Assembly: GCF_030817595.1 (NCBI RefSeq)
Contig: NZ_JAUSZN010000001.1
Coordinates: 5,082,001-5,146,000 of the forward strand
DNA from: Neobacillus niacini
Lineage (GTDB): Bacteria; Bacillota; Bacilli; Bacillales; Cytobacillaceae
Direction of reading: 5' to 3'
Length of the DNA: 64,000 bases
Shown here: positions 18,396 to 27,367 of the stretch, piece after piece
Position numbering within the stretch: the first letter of the stretch is position 1
Layout of the letters: every line of letters starts with the position of its first letter
The notes under the pieces: generated by a model
What the model was told of the DNA's origin: nothing
What the model saw: the letters and a program-made list of their open reading frames with translations, nothing else
Databases searched by the model: none
Program-made: the position numbers and the translations under genes

Positions 18396-19304
18396 TCATT
18401 CATAAAATGCCCATTGGCCAAGACCTGTAATTTTAAGGTTCTTTCCCAGAACTCTGCTTATTCTTTTCCTAGAATCGACTACGCCACACCATTCATGAAT
18501 AACGTTTGTCGTGATTTTTCTCTCGGGAAACAGAAGCTTGAATTCTTCTACATTGCGCATTACGGCGACTGTTACCATTTCTTCGCCTCCACATTTACCA
18601 CAGATCAATTTCTTCCCAACTATCGTCACTGAAAATGAGTCACATTTGCAGCAGGTTAACCCTTTTTTCAACGTCTCATAGCTATAGTTAGGAACCTGGA
18701 TTTTGGGAGGTACTGTTTGGTGCAATGAAATGAGCTTGTCCGCTAGATTTACATGCGACTGATTGAGCCGTGAAGGCTTCTGGTCTAATTTCTTCATAAA
18801 GCTGTCCAGTTTGGTCGGAAGTATAAAAGGCAGGTCAGGTGGAGTTTGATATAACGTAAACTGGGGGTTAATGAAGATGACGTAGGCTTCAATGGTAAGC
18901 TTACTTCCAAGCGATTGAAGAAGATTACTTAGTAATAACTTACCTCGTTTTAGTTGGTCAAGCGGGTTCTGGATATCTCGTCCGCTTGGTGTTTTAAAAT
19001 ATTCATCACCATAAACGTACTCACCTTCGAAATTCTTCACATCAAAAAGGGAATAGGTCTCTTGAAATATGAGGGATGAATCCAGTTGAAAACTAGACTT
19101 GTTATGCTCCAGCTGCAAATCGTTCAAAATATGGCAGCTACGCTTTAGCTTCTCCGTCAAGACATCAAACTGTACTTCCCCTTGAAAACCTTTCTCTTGG
19201 TTTTGATAGTACCTTTGATCATCCTCAGTTAATTTCATTCGTTTGTTTAAAATACGCAAAACCTTTAATATCAAAGATTCACTCCTGGCTTTATATGGCG
19301 GCAT
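18396..19304 (-). CDS. NERD domain protein with C-terminal zinc ribbon
   Basis: About 302 residues. The NERD (nuclease-related) domain covers roughly residues 40-145: GEVQFDVLTEKL, a strand with DSSLIFQETYSLFDVKNFEGEY, and the QLKRGKLLL helix, which parallel the restriction-endonuclease-like core with Asp and Lys residues. The C-terminus holds two CxxC pairs, CCKC and CGKC, separated by 14 residues, which make a zinc ribbon likely. The start chosen is the ATG at 19304, with AGAAAGG 8-9 bases upstream; an ATG at 19313 abuts that site. It interrupts the sugar locus on the opposite strand, next to the repeat array. No signal peptide or membrane helix. Function unknown; nuclease activity is only suggested by the fold. 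Confidence 0.85.
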   Translation of the reverse strand: MPPYKARSESLILKVLRILNKRMKLTEDDQRYYQNQEKGFQGEVQFDVLTEKLKRSCHILNDLQLEHNKSSFQLDSSLIFQETYSLFDVKNFEGEYVYGDEYFKTPSGRDIQNPLDQLKRGKLLLSNLLQSLGSKLTIEAYVIFINPQFTLYQTPPDLPFILPTKLDSFMKKLDQKPSRLNQSHVNLADKLISLHQTVPPKIQVPNYSYETLKKGLTCCKCDSFSVTIVGKKLICGKCGGEEMVTVAVMRNVEEFKLLFPERKITTNVIHEWCGVVDSRKRISRVLGKNLKITGLGQWAFYE

Positions 19305-19421
19305 ATCCCACATCCTTTCTCCATCCTATCATACCGAAAAAATAGTTTGAAAGCGATGTCAACTCCCGAAAATTTTAAAATACCTCAACCAAAAATATTA
19401 AACTCTTATTTCTCCCCATTT

Positions 19422-19455
19422 TGTTATATTTAACCCAAGTTGAAAGTGCTTTCAA
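19422..19455 (+). promoter_or_regulatory. Promoter -10 and cre-like operator of the permease operon
   Basis: TGTTATATT (19422-19430) is an extended -10 element. Ten bases on, TTGAAAG-TG-CTTTCAA (19440-19455) is a palindrome with perfect 7-bp arms around TG, close to a cre box but with TG for the central CG. It lies at the expected start of transcription, where bound CcpA or a LacI-type repressor would block it. Confidence 0.55.
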
Positions 19456-19483
19456 CGGATTATCTGAATAGGAGGGTAAGAGA

Positions 19484-20452
19484 GTGGAAGAATTAGTAAA
19501 AGCAGAGCAAACCATACCGGTTAGTAAACCAGCAGCAGCAACAAAACTAAGCAAAAACCTGACTTACATTAAAAAGAACTACATTCTTTATTTGCTTATT
19601 GCTCCTGCCGTTATTCTTACAATTATCTTTAAGTACATCCCCATATACGGGGCGACGATTGCCTTTAAAGATTTTAGTCCGATCCGGGGGATTACGGGGA
19701 GTGAGTGGGTAGGTTTTAAACATTTTACAAGTTTCCTAACGTCGCCTAATTTCATCGAAATATTAATGAACACGATTAAGCTAAGTTCCTTTGAACTTTT
19801 GATAGGATTTCCTATTCCTATTATATTGGCTCTTATGTTAAACCAACTCCGAAAATCGAGTGTGAAAAAGAATATTCAATTAGCCCTCTATGCACCACAT
19901 TTCATATCAGTAGTGGTGGTTTCGGGAATGGTCTTTCTTTTTCTATCACCGGTTGGACCTATTAATGCATTGTTATCAACATTTCTAGATAAGCCGATTT
20001 CATTCATGTCTGACCCGGATTATTTTAGATCCATCTACATCTGGTCGGGAGTTTGGCAAGGTGCAGGCTGGGCTTCGATTGTTTATGTTGCCGCACTTGC
20101 GAACGTTGACCCGCAGCTTCATGAAGCTGCGACACTTGACGGGGCATCACTTCTTCAACGAATCTGGCATATTGATCTTCCAACGCTTAAGCCAGTAATG
20201 GCCGTATTGTTTATCTTAGCGGCTGGAGGCATTATGGGAATTGGTTTTGAAAAAGCTTATTTATTGCAAACACCAATGAATTCGCCATCATCAGAAATTA
20301 TCGCTACTTATGTTTACAAACGAGGGCTGCTAGCAGGTGATTATTCGTTTGCAACCGCAGTTGGATTATTTAATGCCGTTGTGAATGTAATTTTACTCGG
20401 GGTTGTCAATCAAGTGGTTAAGAAACTAAACGAAGGCGAAGGACTCGTTTAA
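19484..20452 (+). CDS. Sugar ABC transporter permease, LplB type
   Basis: A 322-residue inner-membrane permease. After a hydrophilic N-terminus of about 35 residues come six predicted membrane helices with the binding-protein-dependent transport signature EAATLDGASLLQRIWHIDLPTL near residue 213, the loop that contacts the ATPase. Length and the N-terminal KNYILYLLIAPAVILTIIFKYIPIYG fit the LplB/YtcP family, which transports oligosaccharides. The start is a GTG with AGGAGGG 7 bases upstream. It is the first gene of permease-permease-binding protein-GH32-fructokinase. No ATPase gene is present, so a shared MsmX-type ATPase is probably used. Confidence 0.9.
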   Translation: MEELVKAEQTIPVSKPAAATKLSKNLTYIKKNYILYLLIAPAVILTIIFKYIPIYGATIAFKDFSPIRGITGSEWVGFKHFTSFLTSPNFIEILMNTIKLSSFELLIGFPIPIILALMLNQLRKSSVKKNIQLALYAPHFISVVVVSGMVFLFLSPVGPINALLSTFLDKPISFMSDPDYFRSIYIWSGVWQGAGWASIVYVAALANVDPQLHEAATLDGASLLQRIWHIDLPTLKPVMAVLFILAAGGIMGIGFEKAYLLQTPMNSPSSEIIATYVYKRGLLAGDYSFATAVGLFNAVVNVILLGVVNQVVKKLNEGEGLV

Positions 20453-20467
20453 GGAAGGAGGAAAAGT

Positions 20468-21355
20468 ATGAACAACCAAATCAAACATCCAAAGGGCGAC
20501 CGAATTCTTCTTTTGACCAATAATATTCTACTAACCATTATCGTTCTTGCCATTGTGGGGCCACTATTATATGTCTTTTTATCGTCTTTCCTAGAACCGA
20601 ATGCAATCATTCGAAAAGGACTATCGTTAAATGCCTCTGATTGGTCATTAGAAGGTTATACGCGACTCTTTACGGATGACACCATTGTGAGAGGATTTAT
20701 AAATTCACTTCTTTATTCAACTGGATTTACGATTGTGACCGTTCTCGTTTGTCTCTTTGCCGGATACACGTTATCGGTAGAAGGCTTAGTTGGGAAAAAA
20801 GTATTTATGGTTTTCTTCTTATTTACCATGTTTTTTGGAGGAGGATTAATCCCGACTTATTTTGTTATTCGTGATTTAGGGATGCTGAATACAATTTGGG
20901 CCATTATCCTGCCTGGTGCTGTTAATGTCTGGTTTATTATTCTCGCTAGAACATATTTTAAAGCGGTTCCAAATGAGCTGAAGGAAGCAGCAAGAATCGA
21001 TGGCGCCTCCGATTTAAAAATCTTTTTTAAAATCATTTTACCTTTATCGAAACCGATTATCTTTGTACTAGCTTTATATGCCTTCATTGGACAATGGAAC
21101 GCCTACTTCGATGCGATGATATACCTGGATGATCGAGAATTACATCCGCTGCAATTAGTATTGCGTTCGATTTTGATTCAAAACGAGGTACAGCCAGGAA
21201 TGGTTGCGGATGTAGAGGCAAGGAACGAGCTAATGAGGATTTCAGAGATGATCCGCTATTCATCGATTGTGATTGCAAGTTTACCGTTATTGATTATGTA
21301 CCCATTCTTCCAAAAGTATTTTGAAAAGGGAGTAATGGTTGGTTCTCTAAAATAA
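20468..21355 (+). CDS. Sugar ABC transporter permease, LplC type
   Basis: A 295-residue partner permease with six predicted membrane helices and the ATPase-contact loop ELKEAARIDGASDLKIFFKI near residue 175. The C-terminus ends QKYFEKGVMVGSLK, the typical KGxxxGxxK end of LplC/MalG-like permeases. It begins 15 bases after the first permease gene with a GGAAGGAGG site, so the two are cotranscribed and form a heterodimeric channel. Substrate is inferred from the GH32 and fructokinase genes downstream to be a fructose oligosaccharide. Confidence 0.9.
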   Translation: MNNQIKHPKGDRILLLTNNILLTIIVLAIVGPLLYVFLSSFLEPNAIIRKGLSLNASDWSLEGYTRLFTDDTIVRGFINSLLYSTGFTIVTVLVCLFAGYTLSVEGLVGKKVFMVFFLFTMFFGGGLIPTYFVIRDLGMLNTIWAIILPGAVNVWFIILARTYFKAVPNELKEAARIDGASDLKIFFKIILPLSKPIIFVLALYAFIGQWNAYFDAMIYLDDRELHPLQLVLRSILIQNEVQPGMVADVEARNELMRISEMIRYSSIVIASLPLLIMYPFFQKYFEKGVMVGSLK

Positions 21356-21377
21356 TACAAAAAAGTGAGGGTTTATG

Positions 21378-22997
21378 ATGAAAAAAAGAATGCTTACAAC
21401 CGCTTCAGCTCTACTGCTTTCAGGGTCATTACTTTTAACTGGCTGTACCAGCAAAAGCGGCGGCAGCGAAAGTTTCTCTTCTAAGGATTATGGGCTTAAG
21501 GATGTAACCTTCCCATTGAAAGAGGAAAAAACCTTAAAGATTATGACATCCAGTTCACCATTAGCTCCTGAGGATCCAAATGAAAAGTTAATTTTTCAAC
21601 GATTAGAAGATCAAACGGGTGTGAAAATTGATTGGAGAAACTATACAACTGATATCTTTAATGAAAAACGTAATTTAGCAATTGCCAGCGGTGAGCTTCC
21701 AGACGCTATCTTTAATTCAGGTTTTAGCGATTATGAATTATTGAAGCATGCAAAGGATGGAGTCATTGTTCCGGTTGAAGATTTAATTCAGTATATGCCA
21801 AACTTACAAGCTGTTCTTGAAAAAGCACCACAATACAAATCAATGATGACGGCGCCTGATGGTCATATCTATGCATTCCCATGGATTGAGGAGTTAGGTG
21901 AAGGAAAAGAAAGTATTCACTCCCTTGATGCATTTCCATGGATTAATATGGAATGGTTAAACAAATTAGGGTTAGAAGTTCCAAAAACAACCGAAGAGTT
22001 AAAGCAAGTATTAATCGCTTTTAAAACACAGGATCCAAATGGTAATGGTGAAGCGGACGAGATTCCAATGTCATTCATTATTAATGACGGCGGACAAGAT
22101 CCACATTCTTTATTTGGTGCATTTGGTCTAGGTGATAACTGGGATTTCACGGTTGTCACGAACGATGGAGAAGTAAAACTTACGGCGGCTGATGAAAGCT
22201 ATAAAAAGGCCATTAGCTGGTTCAACGATTTATACAATGAAGGACTAATCGATATCGAGGCATTTGAACATGATTGGAATACGTATCTAGCAAAAGGCCG
22301 AGACAAAAAATATGGTTTGTACTTCACATGGGATAAAGGAAATATCACTGGAATGGGCGATGATTACGATCTGTTAGCTCCATTAAAAGGTCCAGAAGGA
22401 CATCAGAATGTTGCGAGAACAAATGGAATGGGCTTTGACCGCTCGCGTTTAGTGGTAACATCGGCAAATAAAAACCTTGAATTAACAGCGAAGTGGATTG
22501 ACCAGCTTTATGATCCATCTCAATCCGTACAAAATAACTGGGGTACGTATGGTGACGAAAAGCAACAAAACATTTTTGGGATGGATGAGGCAACAAAAAT
22601 GTTAAAACACCTTCCATTAGAAGGTACCGCTCCAGTTGAATTAAGAGAAAAAACATCTGTCGGCGGGCCATTAGCGATCTTAGACAGCTACTACGGTACT
22701 GTCACTACAAAACCAGATGATGCTGCTTGGAGATTGAACTTAATGAAAGAAGTAATGGTTCCTTACATGGAAGCCGATAATATTTACCCACGTGTATTTT
22801 TCTCAATTGAGGACCTCGATCGACTTTCTGTAATCGAAACGGATATGTTTGCTTTTATTAAGAGAAAGCGTGCGGAATGGATTGCAAATGGCGGTGTTGA
22901 AAAAGAATGGAATGATTATCTAGCAGAATTAGATCGACTTGGACTACAAGAATGGCTAGAGATTAAGCAAAAAGGTTACGATCGAAATCAGGAATAA
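21378..22997 (+). CDS. Sugar-binding lipoprotein, LipO/YtcQ type
   Basis: A 539-residue lipoprotein with signal MKKRMLTTASALLLSGSLLLTGC, lipidated Cys23 and a Ser/Gly linker. The mature part is a large family 1 binding protein of the LipO/YtcQ group (about 520-550 residues), which pairs with LplB/LplC permeases. It contains DPNGNGEADEIPMSF, a calcium-site-like loop common in this group. Two adjacent ATGs are possible; the second (21378) has better spacing to GTGAGGG. It should capture fructo-oligosaccharides on the cell surface, judging from the enzymes that follow. A hairpin after the gene separates it from the GH32 gene. Confidence 0.9.
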   Translation: MKKRMLTTASALLLSGSLLLTGCTSKSGGSESFSSKDYGLKDVTFPLKEEKTLKIMTSSSPLAPEDPNEKLIFQRLEDQTGVKIDWRNYTTDIFNEKRNLAIASGELPDAIFNSGFSDYELLKHAKDGVIVPVEDLIQYMPNLQAVLEKAPQYKSMMTAPDGHIYAFPWIEELGEGKESIHSLDAFPWINMEWLNKLGLEVPKTTEELKQVLIAFKTQDPNGNGEADEIPMSFIINDGGQDPHSLFGAFGLGDNWDFTVVTNDGEVKLTAADESYKKAISWFNDLYNEGLIDIEAFEHDWNTYLAKGRDKKYGLYFTWDKGNITGMGDDYDLLAPLKGPEGHQNVARTNGMGFDRSRLVVTSANKNLELTAKWIDQLYDPSQSVQNNWGTYGDEKQQNIFGMDEATKMLKHLPLEGTAPVELREKTSVGGPLAILDSYYGTVTTKPDDAAWRLNLMKEVMVPYMEADNIYPRVFFSIEDLDRLSVIETDMFAFIKRKRAEWIANGGVEKEWNDYLAELDRLGLQEWLEIKQKGYDRNQE

Positions 22998-23017
22998 TAC
23001 CCGGTAAATGGTCTCAA

Positions 23018-23056
23018 GGCTGTACAGGTGCTTTGGCAATTGTACAGCCCCTTTTT
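23018..23056 (+). terminator. Terminator or attenuating hairpin after the binding-protein gene
   Basis: GGCTGTACA (23018-23026) and TGTACAGCC (23041-23049) form a perfect 9-bp stem with a 14-base loop, followed by CCTTTTTAC. Because GH32 follows in the same direction 37 bases later, it probably lets only part of transcription through. Confidence 0.75.
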
Positions 23057-23086
23057 ACTAATTTAATAGAATAAGGAGCGATATAA

Positions 23087-24556
23087 ATGATAAAAACCTA
23101 TAAAGAGCAGTATCGTCCACAATTTCACTTTTCACCGGAAGAAAAGTGGCTGAATGATCCGAATGGAATGGTCTTTTTTAACGATGAATATCATTTGTTT
23201 TATCAACATCATCCATATGGTACAACATGGGGACCTATGCATTGGGGACATGCGGTAAGTAAAGACTTGATTCATTGGGAGCACCTTCCGATTGCCTTAT
23301 ATCCGGATGAACTGGGAGCTATTTTTTCAGGGAGCGCAGTCGTCGATTGGAACAATACCACAGGATTTTTTGAAAAAGATCAACCAGGATTGGTTGCGAT
23401 TTATACGAGTGCCGGCACTTACCCTGATTCTGATCGACCACTTCAGCAACAAAGCTTAGCTTACAGTAAGGACAATGGAAGGACGTGGGTAAAATATGAA
23501 GGAAATCCTGTCCTTTCAGACGTTAACATTACCGATTACCGTGACCCTAAAGTTTTTTGGCATGAAGAGACAAATAAATGGGTGATGGTTCTGGCTACAG
23601 GTCAAACGATTACGATTTATACTTCTCTTAATCTAAAAGAATGGGATTTTGCAAGTGAATTTGGGCATACTGCCGGTTCGCATGATGGCGTTTGGGAATG
23701 TCCTGACTTATTCAAACTTCCAGTGGATGGCGGACAAGAAAAGTGGGTAATGATTGTAAGTATTGGTGATAACGGTCAATCACTAGAAGGCTCCAGAACA
23801 CAATATTTTATCGGAGAGTTTGATGGAACCACTTTTGTGAATGACTATGACGATTCGACGATTCTTTGGTTAGATTATGGCCGTGATAATTATGCAGGTG
23901 TGAGCTGGTCTGATAACCAAGATGGAAGACGTATTTATCTTGGCTGGATGAGTAACTGGCGCTATGCTAATCAAGTCCCAACTAAGGCGTGGAGAAGCGC
24001 AATGACGTTACCAAGAGAACTATCCTTAGCTGCAACTGAAGCTGGCATCCGCATATTTCAAAAACCAGTAGCTGAAGTTAAAGAGATTAGAAAAGAAACG
24101 GAATCATATCCAATAATATCAGTTGAATCAGGGAACGCGGTTTCAATCCCGTTAGCTCATTCTTTAATGGAACTAACGATTGAGTTTGAAAAAGAAAGTT
24201 CAAGCCAATTTGGATTAATCATACGGCACTCTGAGGAAGAAAAAACCGTAATTGGTTATGATGCAGTAGAAGAAAAGCTATTTGTTGACCGCACACAATC
24301 TGGAGAAAATAGCTTTTCGACGTCCTTCCCAGCGGTACAAGAAGCACCATTAAAGTTGGAGGATCAAAGGTTAAAACTCCAGTTATTTTTAGACACTTCC
24401 TCCATTGAGGTATTTGCAAACAATGGTGAGGCTGCTATTACAAGCTTATTGTTTCCGTCTGAATCAGGGGGAGAACTTATTTTGTTTTCAAATGAAGGGA
24501 CTACAAATGTGTTGGAATTAAACGTAACGGAACTTGATTCCATTTGGAGCAAGTAA
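23087..24556 (+). CDS. GH32 beta-fructosidase (levanase/inulinase/sucrase type)
   Basis: A 489-residue cytoplasmic enzyme that hydrolyses terminal beta-fructosyl residues. The five-bladed propeller carries the GH32 catalytic triad: Asp24 in WLNDPNGM as nucleophile, Asp153 in YRDPKVF as transition-state stabiliser, and Glu204 in WECPDLF as acid/base. A C-terminal beta-sandwich (about 345-489) contains SIEVFANNGEAAITS, normal for the family. No signal peptide, so it works on sugars already imported by the ABC transporter encoded just upstream. Fructokinase follows. Sucrose and levan- or inulin-type oligosaccharides are all possible; the ABC partner makes unphosphorylated fructo-oligosaccharides more likely than sucrose-6-phosphate. 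Confidence 0.92.
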   Translation: MIKTYKEQYRPQFHFSPEEKWLNDPNGMVFFNDEYHLFYQHHPYGTTWGPMHWGHAVSKDLIHWEHLPIALYPDELGAIFSGSAVVDWNNTTGFFEKDQPGLVAIYTSAGTYPDSDRPLQQQSLAYSKDNGRTWVKYEGNPVLSDVNITDYRDPKVFWHEETNKWVMVLATGQTITIYTSLNLKEWDFASEFGHTAGSHDGVWECPDLFKLPVDGGQEKWVMIVSIGDNGQSLEGSRTQYFIGEFDGTTFVNDYDDSTILWLDYGRDNYAGVSWSDNQDGRRIYLGWMSNWRYANQVPTKAWRSAMTLPRELSLAATEAGIRIFQKPVAEVKEIRKETESYPIISVESGNAVSIPLAHSLMELTIEFEKESSSQFGLIIRHSEEEKTVIGYDAVEEKLFVDRTQSGENSFSTSFPAVQEAPLKLEDQRLKLQLFLDTSSIEVFANNGEAAITSLLFPSESGGELILFSNEGTTNVLELNVTELDSIWSK

Positions 24557-24567
24557 TGTAAGCATGG

Positions 24568-24606
24568 AAGCTCTAATCGGTTAATTGGTTAGAGCTTTAT
24601 TTTTTA
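24568..24606 (+). terminator. Weak terminator between GH32 and fructokinase genes
   Basis: AAGCTCTAA pairs with TTAGAGCTT (24568-24576 and 24589-24597), followed by TATTTTTTAAAA. The fructokinase ribosome site begins only a few bases later, so this is a partial or processing site in the operon. Confidence 0.65.
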
Positions 24607-24623
24607 AAAGGATGGTGTTTGGT

Positions 24624-25571
24624 TTGAGTTCATCAATTATATGCATGGGTGAATTATTAATCGATTTTTTCTGTACCGATGTGGACATTAATTTAATAGA
24701 AGGGCAAAATTTTCAAAAACAGGCTGGGGGAGCGCCGGCAAATGTCTGTGCGACGATTGCGAAATTGGGAGGTACTGCTCTTTTTAGCGGAAAAGTTGGG
24801 AATGACCCATTTGGGCAATTTCTAAAGAAGACTCTTGATGACGTCCAAGTAGATACATCGATGGTTGTGTTTGATAATATTCACCCAACCACATTGGCCT
24901 TTGTATCCTTACAGGCAAACGGCGGAAGAGATTTTGTATTTAATCGCGGGGCAGATGCCTTTTTAATGGAGGAAGAAATTGATAGAGATAAGCTAAATGA
25001 GGCTGAAATTCATCATTTTGGCTCTGCCACTGCTTTATTAAGCGATCCTTTTCAAGCTACGTATTTTCATGTAATGCGCAATGCAAAGGAACAAGGTAAG
25101 TTTATTTCAATTGATCCTAATTACCGAGTAGATCTGTGGAGAAACAGAATTTCTGAATTTATCGAGTTAGCAAAAGAGGGAATCTCCTTAGCTGATTTTG
25201 TAAAAGTCAGTGATGAAGAGCTAAAACTAATTACAGGAATCGGTAATCTAGCTGAGGGAACAAAATATCTTCACGAATTAGGGGCAAAAGTAGTTGCAGT
25301 AACATTGGGAAGTGAGGGAACTTTACTGTCAAATGGGGAAAACAGTGAAATTGTCCCAAGTGTAAAAATAAAATCCATTGACTCCACCGGTGCCGGTGAT
25401 GCGTTTGTTGGCGCGACCTTATTCCAATTTGCAAAAGATCACCCTACGATAGAAGACTTTGAGAAACTTAAAGAAATTATTTATTTTAGTAATAAAGTAG
25501 GTGCTTTAGTATGTACTAAGGTGGGGGCAATTAATGCAATTCCTACGTTAGAAGAAATATTATCTTTGTGA
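24624..25571 (+). CDS. Fructokinase (PfkB/ribokinase family)
   Basis: A 315-residue sugar kinase. The N-terminal PfkB signature is [20 protein letters not shown] near residue 30, and the C-terminal signature [17 protein letters not shown] near 252 holds the catalytic Asp and the anion hole. This subgroup, with [13 protein letters not shown] at the N-terminus, corresponds to bacterial fructokinases that make fructose-6-phosphate. The start is a TTG at 24624 with GGATGGTG 6 bases upstream; an ATG at 24612 has no room for a ribosome site. It completes the pathway import, GH32 hydrolysis, phosphorylation. Last gene of the locus. Confidence 0.88.
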   Translation: MSSSIICMGELLIDFFCTDVDINLIEGQNFQKQAGGAPANVCATIAKLGGTALFSGKVGNDPFGQFLKKTLDDVQVDTSMVVFDNIHPTTLAFVSLQANGGRDFVFNRGADAFLMEEEIDRDKLNEAEIHHFGSATALLSDPFQATYFHVMRNAKEQGKFISIDPNYRVDLWRNRISEFIELAKEGISLADFVKVSDEELKLITGIGNLAEGTKYLHELGAKVVAVTLGSEGTLLSNGENSEIVPSVKIKSIDSTGAGDAFVGATLFQFAKDHPTIEDFEKLKEIIYFSNKVGALVCTKVGAINAIPTLEEILSL

Positions 25572-25590
25572 TCCTCATAACAAAAATTGT

Positions 25591-26270
25591 TGTTCAAACT
25601 TCCGCCATAACATTTCAAACAAACTGTGAACTTAACACTATACCCATGTAATTAACAATCAAAATCCAATATAGTGTAAGTATAAAGAGCAAACAAATTT
25701 TGAAAGGCGGAATGACAAATGTTTAACAACTTTTTAAGAGAAAATAAAATCTCTGCAGCTATTTTAACTATTATTCGTTTATACCTTGGCTACTCTTGGT
25801 TCACAGCTGGTTTTCATAAATTAACAGGCGGCTTTGATGCTTCTGGATTCTTAAAAGGAGCCACAGCTAATCCCGTTAAAGGTCCCGATGGCACTATGGT
25901 TTATGCTTGGTATGTAGATTTCTTAAAACACTTTGCCCTTCCAAACATTGATGTCTTCAACTTCATCGTTCCTTGGGGCGAAACGTTAATCGGCTTAGGA
26001 CTTCTTCTAGGATGTTTAACAACAGCAGCGATGTTCTTTGGTTTAGTAATGAACTTCAGCTTTTTCTTAGCTGGAACAGTTTCTCATAACCCAACAGACA
26101 TCTTCTTAGGATTTATCATCCTAACAGCAGGCTACAATGCTGGAAGATATGGTTTAGACCGCTGGGTGGTTCCATTCATCCGCAAAACAACTAAGACTTC
26201 TACTACAAAATATAATGCAGCAGCCTAACTAGTAGGCACAAAGAGACGATTCGCTCCCCCCGAATCGTCT
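25591..26270 (+). repeat. Duplicated DoxX cassette, copy A
   Basis: The whole unit, including upstream region, coding sequence and terminator, recurs at 49286-49959 in the same orientation. The upstream parts share a long exact stretch beginning CGCCATAACATTTCAAACAA and continuing into CTGTGAACTTAACACTAT, followed by diverged bases and a shared GAAAGGCGGAATGAC ribosome site. TTCA and TGAA half-sites 9 bases apart within it could be an operator. Confidence 0.85.
25719..26228 (+). CDS. DoxX family membrane protein, copy A
   Basis: A 169-residue protein with four predicted membrane helices and the DoxX pattern RLYLGYSWFTAGFHKLTGGF followed by an internal loop, WGETLIGLGLLLG and RYGLDRWVVP at the end. 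DoxX-like proteins have been linked to quinone or thiosulfate redox chemistry and to oxidative stress, but the role here is unknown. An AAAGGCGG site precedes the ATG and a strong terminator follows, so it is monocistronic. A second copy at 49414 differs at only a few positions before residue 157; the C-terminal tails differ. Confidence 0.85.
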   Translation: MFNNFLRENKISAAILTIIRLYLGYSWFTAGFHKLTGGFDASGFLKGATANPVKGPDGTMVYAWYVDFLKHFALPNIDVFNFIVPWGETLIGLGLLLGCLTTAAMFFGLVMNFSFFLAGTVSHNPTDIFLGFIILTAGYNAGRYGLDRWVVPFIRKTTKTSTTKYNAAA

Positions 26271-26276
26271 TTTTGT
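26241..26276 (+). terminator. Terminator of DoxX copy A
   Basis: GACGATTCG (26245-26253) and CGAATCGTC (26261-26269) form a perfect 9-bp stem with a 7-base loop, followed by five T residues. The same hairpin ends the second DoxX copy. Confidence 0.9.
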
Positions 26277-26351
26277 GTTAAAAAAGGAGTTGTGTGGTGA
26301 AATGTTGAATTTATAAGACTGGTAATTGTAAAAGTAAGGAGCTATCATACT

Positions 26352-27242
26352 ATGAAAATTTCTAGCGAATTCCAGGAGAAAATTATTAACGCATTTGGCC
26401 CCGCTGGAGAGGCTTGGATAGAGTCTTTAGAGCAAAGAGTCGAAACTTATCTAGAAAAATGGGAGTTGAAGAGTGAAGGGCCTGTTGATAATCTTTCTTA
26501 TAATTTCGTTATAAAAGTGACGGATTCAAATGGAAATCCATTGATTTTGAAGCTAGGAGTACCAAATTTCGATACTCGTAATGAGATGGTGACGCTTCAA
26601 ATCTATAATGGGGAAGGGTGTGCAAAGCTTTTAAAGTCTGACCCTGAAAATGGCGTCATGCTGCAGGAAAGACTCATCCCTGGAAAAATGCTTTCTGCTG
26701 AAAGTGATGAAATGGTTGTTTTAGAGAATTTCATAAAAGTTTGGAAGTCCATTCGCAGACCTGTACCTGATGGAACCTCTACGCCATCCCTTACACATTG
26801 GTTTGAGGGGCTAACACGCTACCGTAATGCTGGAGGTGGTCCTATTTCATTGGAGCATGTCCAGTTAGCAGAGGAGTTTTTTCAACAAGTAATGAAAACT
26901 TCGGAAGGACCCCAGCTGCTTCACGGCGATCTGCACCATGAAAATATTCTCTATTCTGAGGAAAAGGGCTGGATGGCCATTGACCCAAAAGGTGTCGCAG
27001 GCGACCCATATTTTGATGTGATTTCTTTTTTAATCAATCAATTAAAATCAAAGCCCGATCCAAAAAGCATCCTGAAACTTCGTGTCGATACCATCAGCGA
27101 ACAGATGGAGCTTGATCGCGGGCGATTGCTAAAAGCTGCAATTGCACTAGGAACACTCTATGCATGCTGGGGTGTAGAGGATTTAGCGGATTGGGAAACC
27201 ACCTATCAATGTGTAAAATGGTTTATTGAATTTTTAGAGTAA
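26352..27242 (+). CDS. Aminoglycoside phosphotransferase (APH(6)/hydroxyurea kinase-like)
   Basis: A 296-residue kinase-like protein. It has the APH catalytic loop LLHGDLHHENIL near residue 194, with catalytic Asp and Asn, and the following metal-binding WMAIDPKGVAGDPYFDV. This wording matches the APH_6_hur group, which includes streptomycin 6-kinases. The N-terminal lobe has VIKVTDSNGNPLILKLG as the ATP-anchoring Lys region. Such genes are common in Bacillaceae chromosomes, and many are not proven resistance genes, so the substrate is open. It is flanked by terminators on both sides. AAGGAG lies 10 bases ahead of the ATG. Confidence 0.82.
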   Translation: MKISSEFQEKIINAFGPAGEAWIESLEQRVETYLEKWELKSEGPVDNLSYNFVIKVTDSNGNPLILKLGVPNFDTRNEMVTLQIYNGEGCAKLLKSDPENGVMLQERLIPGKMLSAESDEMVVLENFIKVWKSIRRPVPDGTSTPSLTHWFEGLTRYRNAGGGPISLEHVQLAEEFFQQVMKTSEGPQLLHGDLHHENILYSEEKGWMAIDPKGVAGDPYFDVISFLINQLKSKPDPKSILKLRVDTISEQMELDRGRLLKAAIALGTLYACWGVEDLADWETTYQCVKWFIEFLE

Positions 27243-27246
27243 GGAA

Positions 27247-27276
27247 AGGCGATTCAAATTTGAATCGTCTTTTTTC
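27247..27276 (+). terminator. Terminator after the APH-like gene
   Basis: GATTCAAATTTGAATC (27251-27266) with flanking GGC/GTC pairing, followed by seven T residues. Confidence 0.85.
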
Positions 27277-27367
27277 TACCCAATAATACCGAATGAACAG
27301 TAACCCAGCTAAATAGAATGAAAGGGGGACATTTTTTTAAAAAGTCATAGTGAATGGTGGTAATAGA

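Noticed and set aside
26352..27242. Acquired aminoglycoside resistance gene
   Set aside because: The gene fits its chromosomal setting with no mobile elements or resistance genes beside it, and APH-like kinases are common in Bacillaceae without known resistance.
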